From: Tupaia tana | Lineage: Eukaryota > Chordata > Mammalia > Scandentia > Tupaiidae | Assembly: GCA_026018925.1 (NCBI GenBank) | Contig: JAKSZU010000011.1 | Span: 7,736,985-7,800,984 of the forward strand | Direction: 5' to 3' | Length of the DNA: 64,000 bases | In this document: positions 20,298 through 31,593 of the stretch, piece after piece | How positions within the stretch are numbered: position 1 is the stretch's first letter | Layout: each line of letters starts with the position of its first letter | Notes under the pieces: generated by a model | What the model was told of the DNA's origin: nothing | Database searches by the model: none | The model's input: only the letters and a program-made list of their open reading frames with translations | Translations under genes and position numbers: made by a program

Positions 20298-20560
20298 CCT
20301 TTTTTTTTTTATTTTGAGAGGTTTTTGCTGAGGGCACATGCGCTCACCAGAAAGAGAGAGACAGAGAGACAGAAAGCGCGAAATCACCCCCCAGGGGAGA
20401 TGGCCATTCCGCAATCCCTTCTCCTCCATTCTCCTCTTGGGATCTTGGGCATGCACGCACACGGGCCTGGCGTGAGTTTAAGCCACCAGGTCTGGGACTC
20501 AAATCACGGTAGACTACATGGGAATCCAGTGACATAGCCATTACGCCAACTGCTGGTCCC
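20298..20560 (-). mobile_element. Family A SINE, full length
   Basis: An 8-bp TSD, TCCTATGT, occurs at 20290-20297 and 20561-20568. The copy is complete from T-run to CTGCTGGTCCC. Confidence 0.92.
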
Positions 20561-20769
20561 TCCTATGTATTTTTTATTTGTTGCTCTCATGAATGTTAGT
20601 ATATTAACTTTCCCTTCTTCTTTTCTAATTGTTTTAATGTTAGTATATAAAAACACTAATATATATTTTTAAATAAATATTATTAATAAAAATTAAGTTT
20701 TTATTTCTTGAGTTTTCCACATGGGTAATCCTATAATTCTATTATTTATCTTTTTAATGTATGTTTGAA

Positions 20770-20988
20770 AGTTTGCTTATTTCTTCCATCAGCAAGAAGA
20801 TGGAGAAAGAGCAAGTACCGCCAACAGCATGTAGATGCTGCACCCACCCACAGTCTTTAACCTTCCTGGATCACAGGCACATGTGTGCGGCCATACCTAG
20901 GGAGGCTTCTGACCTTGAACAGCGAACTTTTCCATGTGGGATGACTGACAGAACATCCTGTTTCTCTGTTGCACCATCTGGCCCTCCA
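20770..20988 (-). mobile_element. Family B SINE
   Basis: It contains GAGAAAGAGCAAGTACC, CAGGCACATGTGTGCGGCC, a GAACTTTTCCATGTGGG head segment and the end TTGCACCATCTGGCCC. Confidence 0.65.
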
Positions 20989-21522
20989 ATCCTATTATAT
21001 TTAATGATTTTGTCTCCTCCTTTTTAATACGTGCAGTTCTTATGACATCATTGGAGGGGTTTCTCACTGCATTGACTAGAAGCTCTTCCTGAACAACATT
21101 AAACTGGTCTCTCAGTTGGCATCTCACTCCAAACCCAGTGGCTTCAACTAGCCCTCTCCCAGCCTTGCTTACTCACAGTTGAGCTCTCTACAGGCCAGTC
21201 CAGGGGTGACTACCCTGAGCCGGGCTTGGCTGGCTTGCACCAGGTTCGTGCTGAATTTAATTTGCTCTTGACTTATTTTATGTTTATATTCAGACGTGTA
21301 CTTAGCTTTCCAGTGTAAGTATTAACATTTAAGCCAACGCGAGTCTTCTGTTATTTGCAACTGAAAGCATCTGGCTTGACTTGTGCCAGTAGACTCACAG
21401 AAACACTGCCCAGACATCCTACGTGGGCCCCCAGCAGACACTCACTGGTCCATGGTCTTTCTCAAGCTCTTATTCACTAATGCTCCACAGTTACTACTGC
21501 CTTCTTGGCTTGGGCAGCATCC

Positions 21523-21665
21523 TCTAGTCCAGTGCCTCCCGCACTTGAAAGAGCATTCGAACTGCCTGGGAATCTTGTTCAAATGAAGTTTCTTATTCAG
21601 CAGGTCTAGAGTTTGCATTTTCTACAAGTTCTCAGGTGATATTGGTCCACAGATGCCACTTTGGT
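21523..21665 (+). mobile_element. hAT-type DNA transposon remnant (MER5-like)
   Basis: CTAGTCCAGTGCCTCCCGCACTTGAAAGAGCATTCGAACTGCCTGGGAATCTTGTT, then TTCAGCAGGTCTAGAGTTTGCATTTTCTACAAGTTCTCAGGTGAT, follows the well-known MER5-type non-autonomous hAT element. Confidence 0.75.
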
Positions 21666-21669
21666 TAGC

Positions 21670-21830
21670 AAGGCTTTGTTTTGTTTTTCAACCAGCCCTG
21701 GATCTTGGGCACACATAGACCCCCTGTACTTGTACTCAGAGAGGTTTTCAGACACTAGACATGGAACCTTCTCATGTGGGTCAACCTAGACAGCATTGCG
21801 TTTTACCTCTGACCACCATCCAGCTCCCGG
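21670..21830 (-). mobile_element. Family B SINE fragment
   Basis: AACCAGCCCTGGATCTTGGGCACACATAG and GGAACCTTCTCATGTGGG, then CACCATCCAGCTCC, are antisense family B body and head. The GA-rich part is missing. Confidence 0.55.
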
Positions 21831-22149
21831 AAAGCCTTTATATCAAAACGAGTGTAATTTTTACTCCACTTTAAAAAATATTAGATGCTGTGAGTGGCAG
21901 TATATAGGAGCATAGGATGAGTGATAGGAGGCCAGGGCAGGGGCCAGGTTCTGTTTCTGTTTCTGTTTACTGGTTGTGTACTCTCAGCTTTAATGTTCAT
22001 GCGTGGGAAAGCTGGGGACATCAAATGTCAGAATGGATATAAACACACTTTGCATAAAGCATCCAGGTGGAAGGTATCATTCTCTTTGATTAATAGGAAT
22101 GAGTGCTAACATTTCCCAGGTAATTTACTGTCATCAAAACAAGAGCATC

Positions 22150-22378
22150 AGGGGCTGGACGGTAGCACAGTGGAAAACACGACACTCTGCAAGGCTGCCC
22201 CACCTGGGAAGGTTCCAGTTTCACATCCAGAGACCGCCGTGACTATGAAGAGTATGTGTATTTCTAGGACCCAGGGCTGGCTAAGGCTGGGAATGGATTG
22301 TAGCATTAAGCCGTTGTTGACGGTGCTGTTTCTCTCTTTCTCTCTCTCTCTGTCTTTACCTATGGGGGGGAACCCCAT
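22150..22378 (+). mobile_element. Family B SINE
   Basis: The head is GGGGCTGGACGGTAGCACAGTGGAAAACACG. The B-box region is degenerate (GTTCCAGTTTCACATCC). The body has GGCTGGGAATGGATTGTAGCA and a TC-rich end. Confidence 0.75.
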
Positions 22379-23394
22379 GAACTAGCATTAGTACGTAACC
22401 AGAAAGTTAAAATTAAGAAACAATCAGTGACTATAGAAGACTTGTTGAGTGAAGTGAGCCAGACATTGAAAGATACCCATTGTATATCCCCACACAATTC
22501 GTACTGAATGTCTGCGCTCTATGGCAGAGGTTGAGAGATCTGAAGATGTGATGGTGGAGGAGAAAGTTGTGGATGTTAGAGACTGTGAGGAAGGAGAGTA
22601 GCTGGTAGAAAGTGGGCAGTAGAAGGCAGATGTGAGGGACAAAGGGAGACAACATTTGACAGGTGGAAAATGTAAAGTTCTCTGTTAAAAAATATCATAT
22701 ACATCATGATAGGGACTTTATATAAAATGTGAAACTAATACTACCACTGTTCCTGTAGCAATAAGTGTTGACTATTCTTTTTATTCAATTAGATAAAACT
22801 GGGATAGGAGAAAACTATGCTTTCTGAATGGTCCTTTGAAGGGACAGACGTTCTGTTCATTTTATGTAACTCCCCATTTCACGTTGAGTTCTGCATATGT
22901 GTTCTTGTAATGATTGAACTATGTATTAAACCCAGCAAATACAGGTGAAAATTATAACCATCAACCCAAGAATGCTCATGTTCACGTCAATGACTATACT
23001 TTTAGCTGTGAGGAACCAAGCCTCCAAACTTCATAAGTTGAAAACAAAGTAGAAAATTTATGATGTCACCTAGTATGAAGACCTGAGATATGGGACCTTT
23101 AAGGTTGGTTGATTCTGTAGTCGGATGAGTTTCCCATCTCTCCTACTTTCTATTTTCATTGCATCAGTTACAGCTCCCCGCATGATCTCAGAATGGCTTC
23201 AGTAATTCTGGATATAACACTCAGACAAGACAAGATCTAGGAGATAGAGAGACTCCTTCTCTGCATTCCTCTACTTCTAATGAAAGAAATCACTTCCAGA
23301 AGATTCTATAAGACTTGCTCTTCTATCTGGTGATCAGGACTGGTTCAAATGCCTCTTTTTTCCCCTTTCCTTTCCTTTCCTTTCTTGTTTCTTT
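22379..23394. other. Unassigned sequence
   Basis: No repeat or coding signature was recognised across this stretch, apart from short A-rich runs. Confidence 0.4.
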
Positions 23395-23605
23395 TTTTCC
23401 CCAAAGTTTATTTATTTATACTGAGAGAGAAAGAGAGGTAGCGACGGAGAAACAGTCACCACCAACAGGGTTTCCATGCCATGCTGCACTCCCAGACCTC
23501 ACCTGCATAGAACACATGGTATGTCCAGGAAGTCCCAAGCTGTGAACCCAGGACCTTTTCTACATAGGTCCACTGTGTTACCACTGTACTACCACCTGCC
23601 TCCCA
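23395..23605 (-). mobile_element. Family B SINE
   Basis: It contains TTTATTTATACTGAGAGAGAAAG, CAACAGGGTTTCCATGCCATG, GAACCCAGGACCTTTTCTACATAGG and CTACCACCTGCC, in antisense family B order. Confidence 0.75.
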
Positions 23606-23827
23606 AGTGCCCCTTTCTAAGCTAACTCCACTGGAAAAGGGAATGGGATTTCCAGGCTTACCTGAACAGTCTATTCAAGAGTTCTCTCCATGTCATGTGG
23701 GAAAGAATAGAGAGTAGAACACCATCACAGTTCTTCATGAGGAGGGTGGGCTTTTGGTCATTTGCTAATGTAGATCATTTTCTAAATATGAACAGTGCTG
23801 ATGAAATTTAAAAATAATTAATTATTT

Positions 23828-23993
23828 TATTTATTATTATTTTTTACAGTTTGCTATAGGGCACATGTGCTCACCAGTGAGAGAGAGAGAGAGAGAGGGA
23901 AAGTGAGAAAGCAAGCCATTAGGTATGGGATTCAAACTGCGGTTAGCCATGTGGGAGTCCAGCACCTTAACCTCCATGCCACCTGCTGACCTC
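23828..23993 (-). mobile_element. Family A SINE, short variant
   Basis: TTTGCTATAGGGCACATGTGCTCACC leads to a (GA)n block and CAAGCCATTAGGTATGGGATTC, ending CCACCTGCTGACC. The central CTCCATTCTCC block is absent, as in the other short copies. Confidence 0.88.
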
Positions 23994-25160
23994 AACACTG
24001 GTGAAATTTTTATGGTAGCAAATCGTCTCTGAATTTCTCACCTGTGACAGGATTATTTTTCTGTTGTAGCTATCCCCCAATTTTATTTTTTTATCTTCTG
24101 TTTAAAGTTTTAATGATGGAGGCTTAATTATTTTGAGGAACCTTGACTTCTTCTCCCTGCTATTGATCCTTACCTGTACCCCAGGCAGAAGTCAAAAAAG
24201 GGGCTTAGCATCAGGGATACCAAGCCCTTGTAGGGACATGTCACCTTAGCTTCTGATACTGAGGTGACCCTGAGGCTCATGTGGGGCATTGTCTGGGGAG
24301 TGAGCAACTTCACAAAGCCTCTGCTCTGCTCACCTCTCTGCATCTCCTCGTCTAACTCCTGTGAGTCAAGCTCCTATTGAGCATGCTGACTTTCTTCTAC
24401 ACTTCTTCCCCTAACGTTTTATCACCCTGCTCTTTATAACGATCGCACCAACAACTCACCCTACTGCTGTTGACAATGTGTCATCTCTGAAGACTGTGCC
24501 CCCCTTGCTCATCAGCATCCCCAGCAAACTTCCCCCACGCTCCACAGCCATCAGATGCTGCTCTCTCCGACTCTTTCTGATAAATAAAGAAACTTTAAGG
24601 TCTTGAGAGACCAGATTTAGGAGCCTTTAAAAATATGATCCATTTACTCTGAACACTGACCAAATCAATTGACCCTCCATAGACACTAGGGCTCAGTTAT
24701 GTCCATGTCTAGAGAGATTTAAGTCCCCACCTCTGCTTGCTTCCTGAGTATTTCACCTTTGTTCCACGGCATTGGAAAATCCTTACAATGTGTATTTCTT
24801 GCTCTAACAGCCTTCTTGGAAGGTTCAGAAATAGTCTATTATGTACTCCAAGACGGAGAAGAAACAACAATGACATTAACCTCACTGATGTGTAATTTAA
24901 CCTTTGAAAGACATGATTCAAATGAGAAGCATTTAAAGCTCAGCCTCCTACCAATGTAGATGCTTTGTTTTTTCTTTTTCTTAATAATTGCTGTCATTTA
25001 AAAAAAATTGCAAAGAATTTTTGTCATTTTAGGAAATCTCTGTTTAAAAATGTCTTCTCTTGTTTTTATACTTTTAAATAATTTTATATTTTAAAATTTT
25101 TTAATAACTTGTAATGATGAACTTACATATAATAGTTGTACATTTTGGGGGGCACAACGT
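23994..25160. other. Unassigned sequence
   Basis: Mostly unrecognised. It is gene-free by inspection. The right end (24960-25110) is very A/T-rich. Confidence 0.4.
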
Positions 25161-25432
25161 GGTTTTCTTTTTTTTTTTTTTTTTAGAGATTTTTGCTATA
25201 AGGCACATATGTGTACCAGAAAGAAAGAGAGAGACAGAGAAACTGAAAGTGAAAAATCACCCCCCAGAGAGGATGGCCATGCTGCAATCCCTTCTCCTCC
25301 ATTCTCCTCCTAGGATTTTGGGCATGCACACACACATGCCAGTGTGAGTTTCAAGCTGCTAGGTCCAGGACTTGAACTGCAATTGGCCATATGGCAGTCC
25401 AGCGACATAACCTCCACCCCATCTGTTGGCCC
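25161..25432 (-). mobile_element. Family A SINE
   Basis: T-run, GAGATTTTTGCTATAAGGC, GA block, CTCCATTCTCCTCC and head ending CATCTGTTGGCCC. A GC/GT dinucleotide run (25437-25460) follows immediately and prevents a clear right TSD call. Confidence 0.88.
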
Positions 25433-25954
25433 CACAGCGCGCGCGCGCGTGTGTGTGTTTATGTATACAATATATAATGATCAAAACAGATGAAGAAACA
25501 CATCCAGCATTTATTATTTCTTTGTGTTGCACATACTTGAAATCTTTGTTCCCTTTCTGGCTTGGCACTTCTGCATCATTGTCTCTCCATAAGAACATGG
25601 TCTCAAGAAGATCAGGGAGAAAGGAGAGTCTCTGTGTTTGTCCAGTATCCTTGGTTGGCTGAGGTTTATAAAAATGAAGAGAATGCTACCAATGCATGCA
25701 GCTTTCCTGCCTGGCCTTGCCCAGATAGTGCTCACTGACAATCTGAAGTTCTCTGGATGGCAGAAAGCTTGTCTGTGTTTTATACTGCCTGCCTGGATTA
25801 CAGGGCACTGTGGCAAGACTCCAGAGAGGCTTCATGGGCACAGAGAAGCTGGAAGCTCCTGTCCTTCCTAATAATGTTAGCTGGGTTTCAAACCCCCAAC
25901 ACTGCTGTCATCATCTCCTCTAAGCAGAACCTTTTCATCCTCCAATCGAGAGCC

Positions 25955-26165
25955 AGAAGAGGGGCCAGGTTGCAATACAACAGTAATGCAACGAGACCTT
26001 CATGGCAGGGGGCCTGGGTTTGTGTCCTGGAACCTCCCTGAACATGTCCTGTGCACATGGGTGTGGCTGAGATTGGATATGGATCTCATTGGCCTCTCTC
26101 TCTCTCAGAATGAATAAATGAATAAATGAATAAATGAATAAATAAATAAATAAATAAAATTTTAA
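25955..26165 (+). mobile_element. Family B SINE with (AATG/AATA)n tail
   Basis: The head GGGGCCAGGTTGCAATACAACAGTAATGCAAC is followed by GGGTTTGTGTCCTGG (B box), GATTGGATATGGATC and CTCTCTCTCAGAATG. The tail is about 50 bp of AATGAATA and AATA units (26109-26158). Confidence 0.85.
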
Positions 26166-26529
26166 AAGTCAAATAAAATAGTTTAACAATTGGGAGAGGA
26201 CAGTTTATTTTTTAAATAGACATTAAATCAGACCATACACTCATAGTTTAGTAATGTCCAAATTCCGCTGGAAGCTTGCTAAACGTACAGGCTGGAGAGG
26301 CTCATCCCTAGGTACTTGGATTCCCTAAGTTTGCACCGAGCTCTGGATATGGATTTGAAATTTAAAACACTGGCACAAGTGAACATGAGGCTGGCACTCA
26401 GAAGGACCCATTTACAGAAAAACTGCCCTAAGCTATAAGCTGGAGAGTCACTGGTTAGGAATAAGGGCTTCAATGTATCACGGCTCCTCTCTATAAAGTT
26501 CAGCATACTTGGGCACCAGTCTTCCTGAG
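26166..26529. other. Unassigned sequence
   Basis: Nothing recognised in this stretch. Confidence 0.4.
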
Positions 26530-26680
26530 CTTTGTAAGTTTGGTGGCCCAGCTTTACAGAGGAGAAGAATGAGGCACTCAGAGGTCAGATCATTTGCTCA
26601 AGAGGTCATTGCTAAAGTGACCTGCTCTTGGGTGTGAGCTTAAATGTACCTGACTCCAGATCCCAGGCTCTTGAGAATAG
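26530..26680 (+). mobile_element. MIR fragment
   Basis: AGCTTTACAGAGGAGAAGAATGAGGCACTCAGAGGTCAGATCATTTGCTCAAG, then CTGACTCCAGATCCCAGGCTCT, follows the MIR core and 3' part. Confidence 0.75.
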
Positions 26681-26854
26681 ACATACCTTCTCACAAACAA
26701 GTGCATAGTCAGGCCCTGAACTAGGCTCTGACATACAAAGATGAATAAGACAGCCTTCATTTTTATAGTTTATTCTACTGCATTTTGTTTTGTTTTTCAG
26801 TGAATGAAAGAGAGAGAGAGAACATGCAAGAGGGAGAGGAAGAGAGGTATTTTT

Positions 26855-27085
26855 TTCTTCAAAAATCTATTTATTTCTTCCGGGAGTGAGACAGAGTCAG
26901 AGAAACACAGAGACAGGCATTTTCAATGAAATCTTGACTCTGTGGCCCAGCCCAGCTTCAGTTAACTTAAACCATGGACACGTGGCATGGCCAGCGAAGT
27001 CTCCAGATGTGAATCCGGAAGCTTCCCACATGGGTTAGCGTCACAGAGTGTCCTGCTTCACTGCTGCACCGTCATCCAATTCAGG
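26855..27085 (-). mobile_element. Family B SINE
   Basis: TCTATTTATTTCTTCCGGGAGTGAGACAGAG opens it, followed by GGACACGTGGCATGGCC and GAAGCTTCCCACATGGGTTAGC. The head ends near CACCGTCATCC. A GA-rich piece at 26800-26850 may be part of another copy. Confidence 0.65.
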
Positions 27086-27211
27086 AAGAGGATGGACTTA
27101 AGATGTATTTTAAGGTGTAAGATGCAACAAGACAAATTATTAGAAGCAAAAAAGAGAGCAATGCAAGCCTTAGCTTTGGGCAAAGGGGTGATCGTTACTC
27201 TGGGCCTTTTA

Positions 27212-27447
27212 CTTGAGACCAGTGGTTGGCAAACTCCAGCCTAGGGGCCAAGCCTAGCCCTTGTCTCATTTTTAAAAAATTATACATAAAGTTTTATTAA
27301 AATACAGTTAAACTCACTTTTCTGAGACTATTTCTGTGATACAATGCAGAGTTGAGTGGTTGTGACAAAGACAGTCTGAGCTGCAGAGCCTAAAGTATTT
27401 ACTATCTGGGCTTTTACAGAAAAAAGTTGCCAACCTCTGTTTTAGAC
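27212..27447. mobile_element. hAT-type DNA transposon remnant with inverted ends
   Basis: The left end AGTGGTTGGCAAACTCCAG and the right end CAGAAAAAAGTTGCCAACCTCTG are the inverted ends of the TTGGCAAACT-type hAT-Charlie MITE of mammals. Interior landmarks include AAAGTTTTATTAAAATACAG and TAAAGTATTTACTATCTGGGC. Confidence 0.85.
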
Positions 27448-27829
27448 TACCCTGAAGAAACAAACACTCACAAAATAGGAAAGTATTAATAGACAAGTGG
27501 GTTCTCTCAGCCCAGACACATTGCTTGACCATAACCCTAAACATCCACCTTGGGAAGATATTTCTCTCTATATCTTTATCCCAACTCCTGTCGTTGAAAA
27601 TGTGCAAATGCTGTGAGGACTTTTGACTATTGCTGTTACCAACATTGCCTTCAGTGCTGGGAGGATCTGAGCAGAGGAAATGCCTAAGTAAGAGAAAAGA
27701 TGCATTAGTTGATTTCTCAAAATCTTCATTCCATCTATGGTATGAATGAAACACATTCCTCATAACAAAATGTAGTCTCTCATGCACTCAACATTTACCT
27801 TATTTGTTTGCTTTAATTTTTTTTATAAC
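27448..27829. other. Unassigned sequence
   Basis: A minus-strand open frame of 157 codons (27314-27787) overlaps the hAT remnant and this stretch. Its composition is ordinary non-coding, and it is not called. Confidence 0.4.
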
Positions 27830-28020
27830 TTTTTTTTATTATTTATTTTATTTTATTTATTCATTCATTTTATTTTTTTAGTTTGACCAGAGAGAGAGAC
27901 AGAGGGTGAGAGTGAGAGAGAGAGGAAGTGAGAAAGCAAGCCACCAGATTCAGGACTTGAACCCTGGTTGGCCATGTGGGAGTGTCCAGCGCCTTAACCA
28001 CCACGCCACCTGCTGGTCCC
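27830..28020 (-). mobile_element. Family A SINE, short variant
   Basis: A (TTTA)n-rich end, GTTTGACCAGAGAGAGAGAC, CAAGCCACCAGATTCAGGACTTG and head end CCACCTGCTGGTCCC. It is the best-kept short-variant copy in the window. Confidence 0.9.
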
Positions 28021-28193
28021 TTGTTTGCTTTAATTTTATTCCATGGTACTCATGGCTTAGTGTGGTCTTTGTGGTAGCATGGTGGCCAAGGGATATTTTG
28101 CTGTAATAGACAACACACATTACATTAGTCTAGACTCAACATGAATGAAGAATAATATTGATTCTTTACATAAACATAAAAATATACATATGC

Positions 28194-28370
28194 GGGCTGG
28201 CAGGTGGCATGGTGCTTAGGGGCTCTGGACTCCCATACGGTCAACCGTGATTCAGGTCTCAGACCTGGTGGCTTTCTTTTTCACTTTCTCTCTCTCTCTC
28301 TCTGTCCCTCTCTGGTCAAGTTAAGAAATACAAACAAATAAATAAATTTAAATTAAAAAGTAAAAATATA
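28194..28370 (+). mobile_element. Family A SINE, short variant
   Basis: The head GCGGGCTGGCAGGTGGCATGGTGC is followed by GGACTCCCATACGG, TTTTTCACTTTCTCTCTC and CTCTGGTCAAGTT, with an (AAAT)n tail. Confidence 0.9.
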
Positions 28371-28415
28371 CATATGTATATGAACTCCATTTATATTGAG
28401 TCTTACCCTGCTAAA

Positions 28416-28477
28416 ATTGGGTTGTCAGAAAAGTCATGGCACATTTTTGTATGCAATGACTTTTCCGATGACCCAAT
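28416..28477. mobile_element. Mini-mariner (palindromic MITE) remnant, 62 bp
   Basis: The left arm ATTGGGTTGTCAGAAAAGTC is the inverted partner of the right arm ending GACTTTTCCGATGACCCAAT. Over 25 bp the arms differ at 4 positions. The size and TIR sequence resemble MADE1-like mariner MITEs. The family is not named. Confidence 0.7.
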
Positions 28478-29944
28478 AGTAACATGAACTAGGGTGAGGG
28501 AAGGATCTGGATGTCTCTTGGATTTCTGATGTGATCACTTCTGTAGAGGAAGTGACAGATGGTTTGGAATATGATGTTTTGAGGTGCTTTAGAGAATGTG
28601 GAATGATATGTAAAGTAGGCATTTGGATATAGGAGGATGAGGAACAAAAGGGCCTGAGACTCAGTCTTAGGGTATGAGAAGAGCAAGCTTGCTTCAAAGA
28701 ATGTAAAGAGGTCAACCAGGTAAGGGAAGACCTGGACAATAAAGAATCATAAAAATTGAAAACAGAGTGTCTTCAGAAGAAGGATTTGGCTAATCGTGTC
28801 ACATAAGCTAAGGAATAGGTTTAGCTCCCTGGAAGTCTGCTGCCCTCACAGTTGCTCCCATGAAGCTGGAGGATGAGGATTTGGGAGCCATATTGAGATG
28901 AGAAGTTCCTGGAGCAGAGCAATAGAAACCACGATAGCAGACACGAAGTTCAGAGTCATTCAGTGTAATGATGAAGTTGTGCAGTAACTGGAGGAGAAAG
29001 TGGGATCAAAGGAGGATTTTTAACTTTGAGTTTTAAGGATGAAAAGGGCTTGAGAGATGTTTTAAGTGTCAATGGGAAGGTCCCACCAGAGAGAGAGAGA
29101 TTGATGATAAAGGAGGGAAAAGAAATTACAGATACATTCTGCCCTCAAATCATCGATGGTTTGCAGCTTTACGACATGGATTCGCTCTTGGTTAATTCTC
29201 TGGTACTTCAAGTGGGCTCAGAAAACAGCATGACCGTTTCACTCGGAGAGATGACAGCCACGCAACTTGATGTTCCTGACAAAACTACCCTCTGAGTCCT
29301 TGCCCTCTTTTACCCGACTGTTTGCTTGGCATATGATCTTTTGATTCAGTTGCATACAGAAGAGGCTGTTGTTATTTATCCCTCAGAAATAAATTAAATT
29401 TAAAATAGATCTCATTTCAGGTCCAGAGGCAATAATCCTATCAGTCTGTTATGTACAAAGAGCTTGATGTTTTCTTGGTTCATTGGAGTCTTACCAGCAG
29501 GATTTCATGTTTCACAAATGAGTCTACCCTGCATAGATATTTGACATGTTCTCCATCACTGTTTTACCTTATTAAAAATGTTGTATTCCACATAGAAACA
29601 GCAGTTAGGACACAGAGGTCTCCAGGCAGCAGAGTTTTCGGTGAAGCTGTCATCACAAAATGAAATTTAGAGACTTAGAGATGGCACCAAGCTGAGAAAT
29701 TTACATACTATCAGGAAGCAGGACTAGCTGTCTGGAATAATTGAAACTGTGGTAATAACTTGAGTTGTCCTGGGGAGTGATGGTAGAAAATATAAGCATT
29801 TTCCAAATTTGAGAGCTTTCATTTCCTTCTGTTTACTACACAGAGATGCTGTCAACTTCACAACGAAATGTCTTAGTTGATGTGTGTTAGTCCCCTAAAT
29901 GCTGATTCCCATAATCATCAAGTATATTTCCTAATTTTACCACG
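28478..29944. other. Unassigned sequence, purine-rich on the left
   Basis: 28490-29120 is A/G-rich and could hold a very old LINE remnant, but no landmark is firm. 29120-29940 shows nothing recognisable. Confidence 0.4.
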
Positions 29945-30112
29945 AAAACAATCTTGAGAGGTTCTATTATTATTTTCTTTCAAAGGAGGATGAAACCGAG
30001 GTTCAGAAGGTAAGTTGTTAAAAATAAATAAATAAAATAAAATAAAATAAAAAAAAAGAAGGCAAGTTGTTTACCTAAATATCACACACACAGAGTGTAA
30101 GTGGCAGAGTTT
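29945..30112 (+). mobile_element. MIR fragment, interrupted by an A-rich insert
   Basis: CAATCTTGAGAGGTTCTATTATT, GGAGGATGAAACCGAGGTTCAGAAGG and AGTGTAAGTGGCAGAGTTTGG are MIR landmarks. The element is split at 30020-30056. Confidence 0.75.
30020..30056 (+). mobile_element. Tail-only retrotransposition insert (A-rich, 37 bp)
   Basis: A pure A/T tract of AAATA units is flanked by AGAAGGTAAGTTGTT (30005-30019) and AGAAGGCAAGTTGTT (30057-30071), a 15-bp TSD with one mismatch. Nothing but tail was inserted. This looks like an extreme 5' truncation of an L1-mobilised RNA. Confidence 0.7.
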
Positions 30113-30258
30113 GGTTATAAACTCAAATAGGGTAACTGGCAATTGCATGCTTATTTTCTTCACTTCTTTATATAGAAACAAAGGAATTTTAGCTTTTGCC
30201 CTCAGGGAGCTTATAATATGATTGGAAATACATGATGTATTTACTCATAACTTTTCTA

Positions 30259-30494
30259 TAGGGCACGTGCGCTCGCCAGACAGACAGAGAGACAGAGAGA
30301 TAGAAAGCGAGAAATCACCCCCCAGGGGGGATGGCCACGTCGCAATCCCTTCTCCTCCATTCTCCTCTCGGGATCTTGGGCACGCATGCACACGCGCCCG
30401 GCGTGAGTTTTAAGTCACCGGGTCCAGGACATGAACCGTGGTTTACTACATGGGAGTCCAGCGACATAGCCATTATGCCAACTGCTGGTTCCCT
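30259..30494 (-). mobile_element. Family A SINE lacking tail and 3' end
   Basis: The copy runs from TAGGGCACGTGCGC to CTGCTGGTTCCC. The usual CCTCTCC end and A-tail are missing. A perfect 15-bp TSD, CTCATAACTTTTCTA (30244-30258 and 30495-30509), proves that the truncated form was what inserted. Confidence 0.88.
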
Positions 30495-30744
30495 CTCATA
30501 ACTTTTCTACAGGCAAACATGTTAAGTGCAATAAAAGGTGCTTCGGAATTTAGGAGAACAAACAATGATTCCTGGAGACTCAGAGAGTCATGTTATCAGG
30601 GCTGGCTCACCACCAATCCTCAGAGCTAAAGGACTGGTAGAATTGCAATTGCAGGAATGAAAGATAGTTGAAGTGGGAAGAATAGTAAGGGCAAAGCCAG
30701 AGTCAGGCTAGAGGTGATGTCTGGGGAGCAGTGAGCAGTGCTGT

Positions 30745-30747
30745 TTG

Positions 30748-30782
<35 letters not shown>
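30745..30782 (+). repeat. (GT)n microsatellite
   Basis: About 15 perfect GT units, outside any recognised SINE. Confidence 0.95.
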
Positions 30783-30881
30783 TGTACATAAGCCTAACAC
30801 TGGAAAGACTGCATGGAAGTGTTTAAATGATAGGATGACTACGTTCTCTCCAGCTATCCTGGAAATTGTACAAAGAATGGA

Positions 30882-31152
30882 TTTTTTTTTTTTTTTTTCT
30901 GGAGAGTTTTTTGCTATAGGGCATGTGTGCTTGCCAGACAGACAGAGAGAGACAGAGAGATAGAAAGAGAGAAATCACCCCTCCAGGGGGGATGGCAATG
31001 CTGCAATCCCTTCTCCTCCATTCTCTTCTCGGGAACTTGGGCACGCATGCACATGCGCCTGGCGTGAGTTTAAGCCACTGGGTCTGGGACTCGAACCGCG
31101 GTCGGCTATATGGGAGTTCAGCGACATAACCATTACGCTAACTGCTGGTCCC
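30882..31152 (-). mobile_element. Family A SINE, full length
   Basis: T-run to CTGCTGGTCCC. The flanks AGAATGGA (30873-30881) and AGAATGGA (31155-31163) form a short TSD. Confidence 0.9.
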
Positions 31153-31288
31153 ATAGAATGGAAATTTTTGAATGAACGGGTGACTGCACTAGGAAAGCGA
31201 AGTCAGGGTCTGCCACCCATGGGAGAGATAATGAGCCCAGATGATATTATTAGAAACTAAAGAAAATTTTAAAAAATGTTTGACTTCT

Positions 31289-31579
31289 TGGGGTCAGCAG
31301 GTGGCATAGTGGTTATGGTGCTGGATTCCCATATGGCAAACTGTGGTTCGAGTTTTGGACCTGCAGTTTGAAACTCACGCCGGACACGTGCACGTGTGCT
31401 CAAAAACCCGAGAGGAGAATGGAGAAGGGATTGTTGCAGCATGGCCATTGCCTTTGGGGAGGTGATTTCTCATTTTCTGTCTGTCTTTCTGGCAAATGTA
31501 TGTGCTCTATAGGAAAAAACTCTCTCAAAAACAAAAACAAAAACAAAAACAAAAACAAAATAAAAAACAAAGAACAAAG
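31289..31579 (+). mobile_element. Family A SINE with (AAAAAC)n tail
   Basis: The TSD is AATGTTTGACTTCT (31275-31288) and AATGTTTAACTTCT (31580-31593), one mismatch in 14. The tail holds an (AAAAAC)n array at 31527-31559. Confidence 0.93.
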
Positions 31580-31593
31580 AATGTTTAACTTCT

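Noticed and set aside
27314-27787. Minus-strand frame of 157 codons as a gene
   Set aside because: Its C-terminal part overlaps a hAT transposon remnant and no domain is visible.
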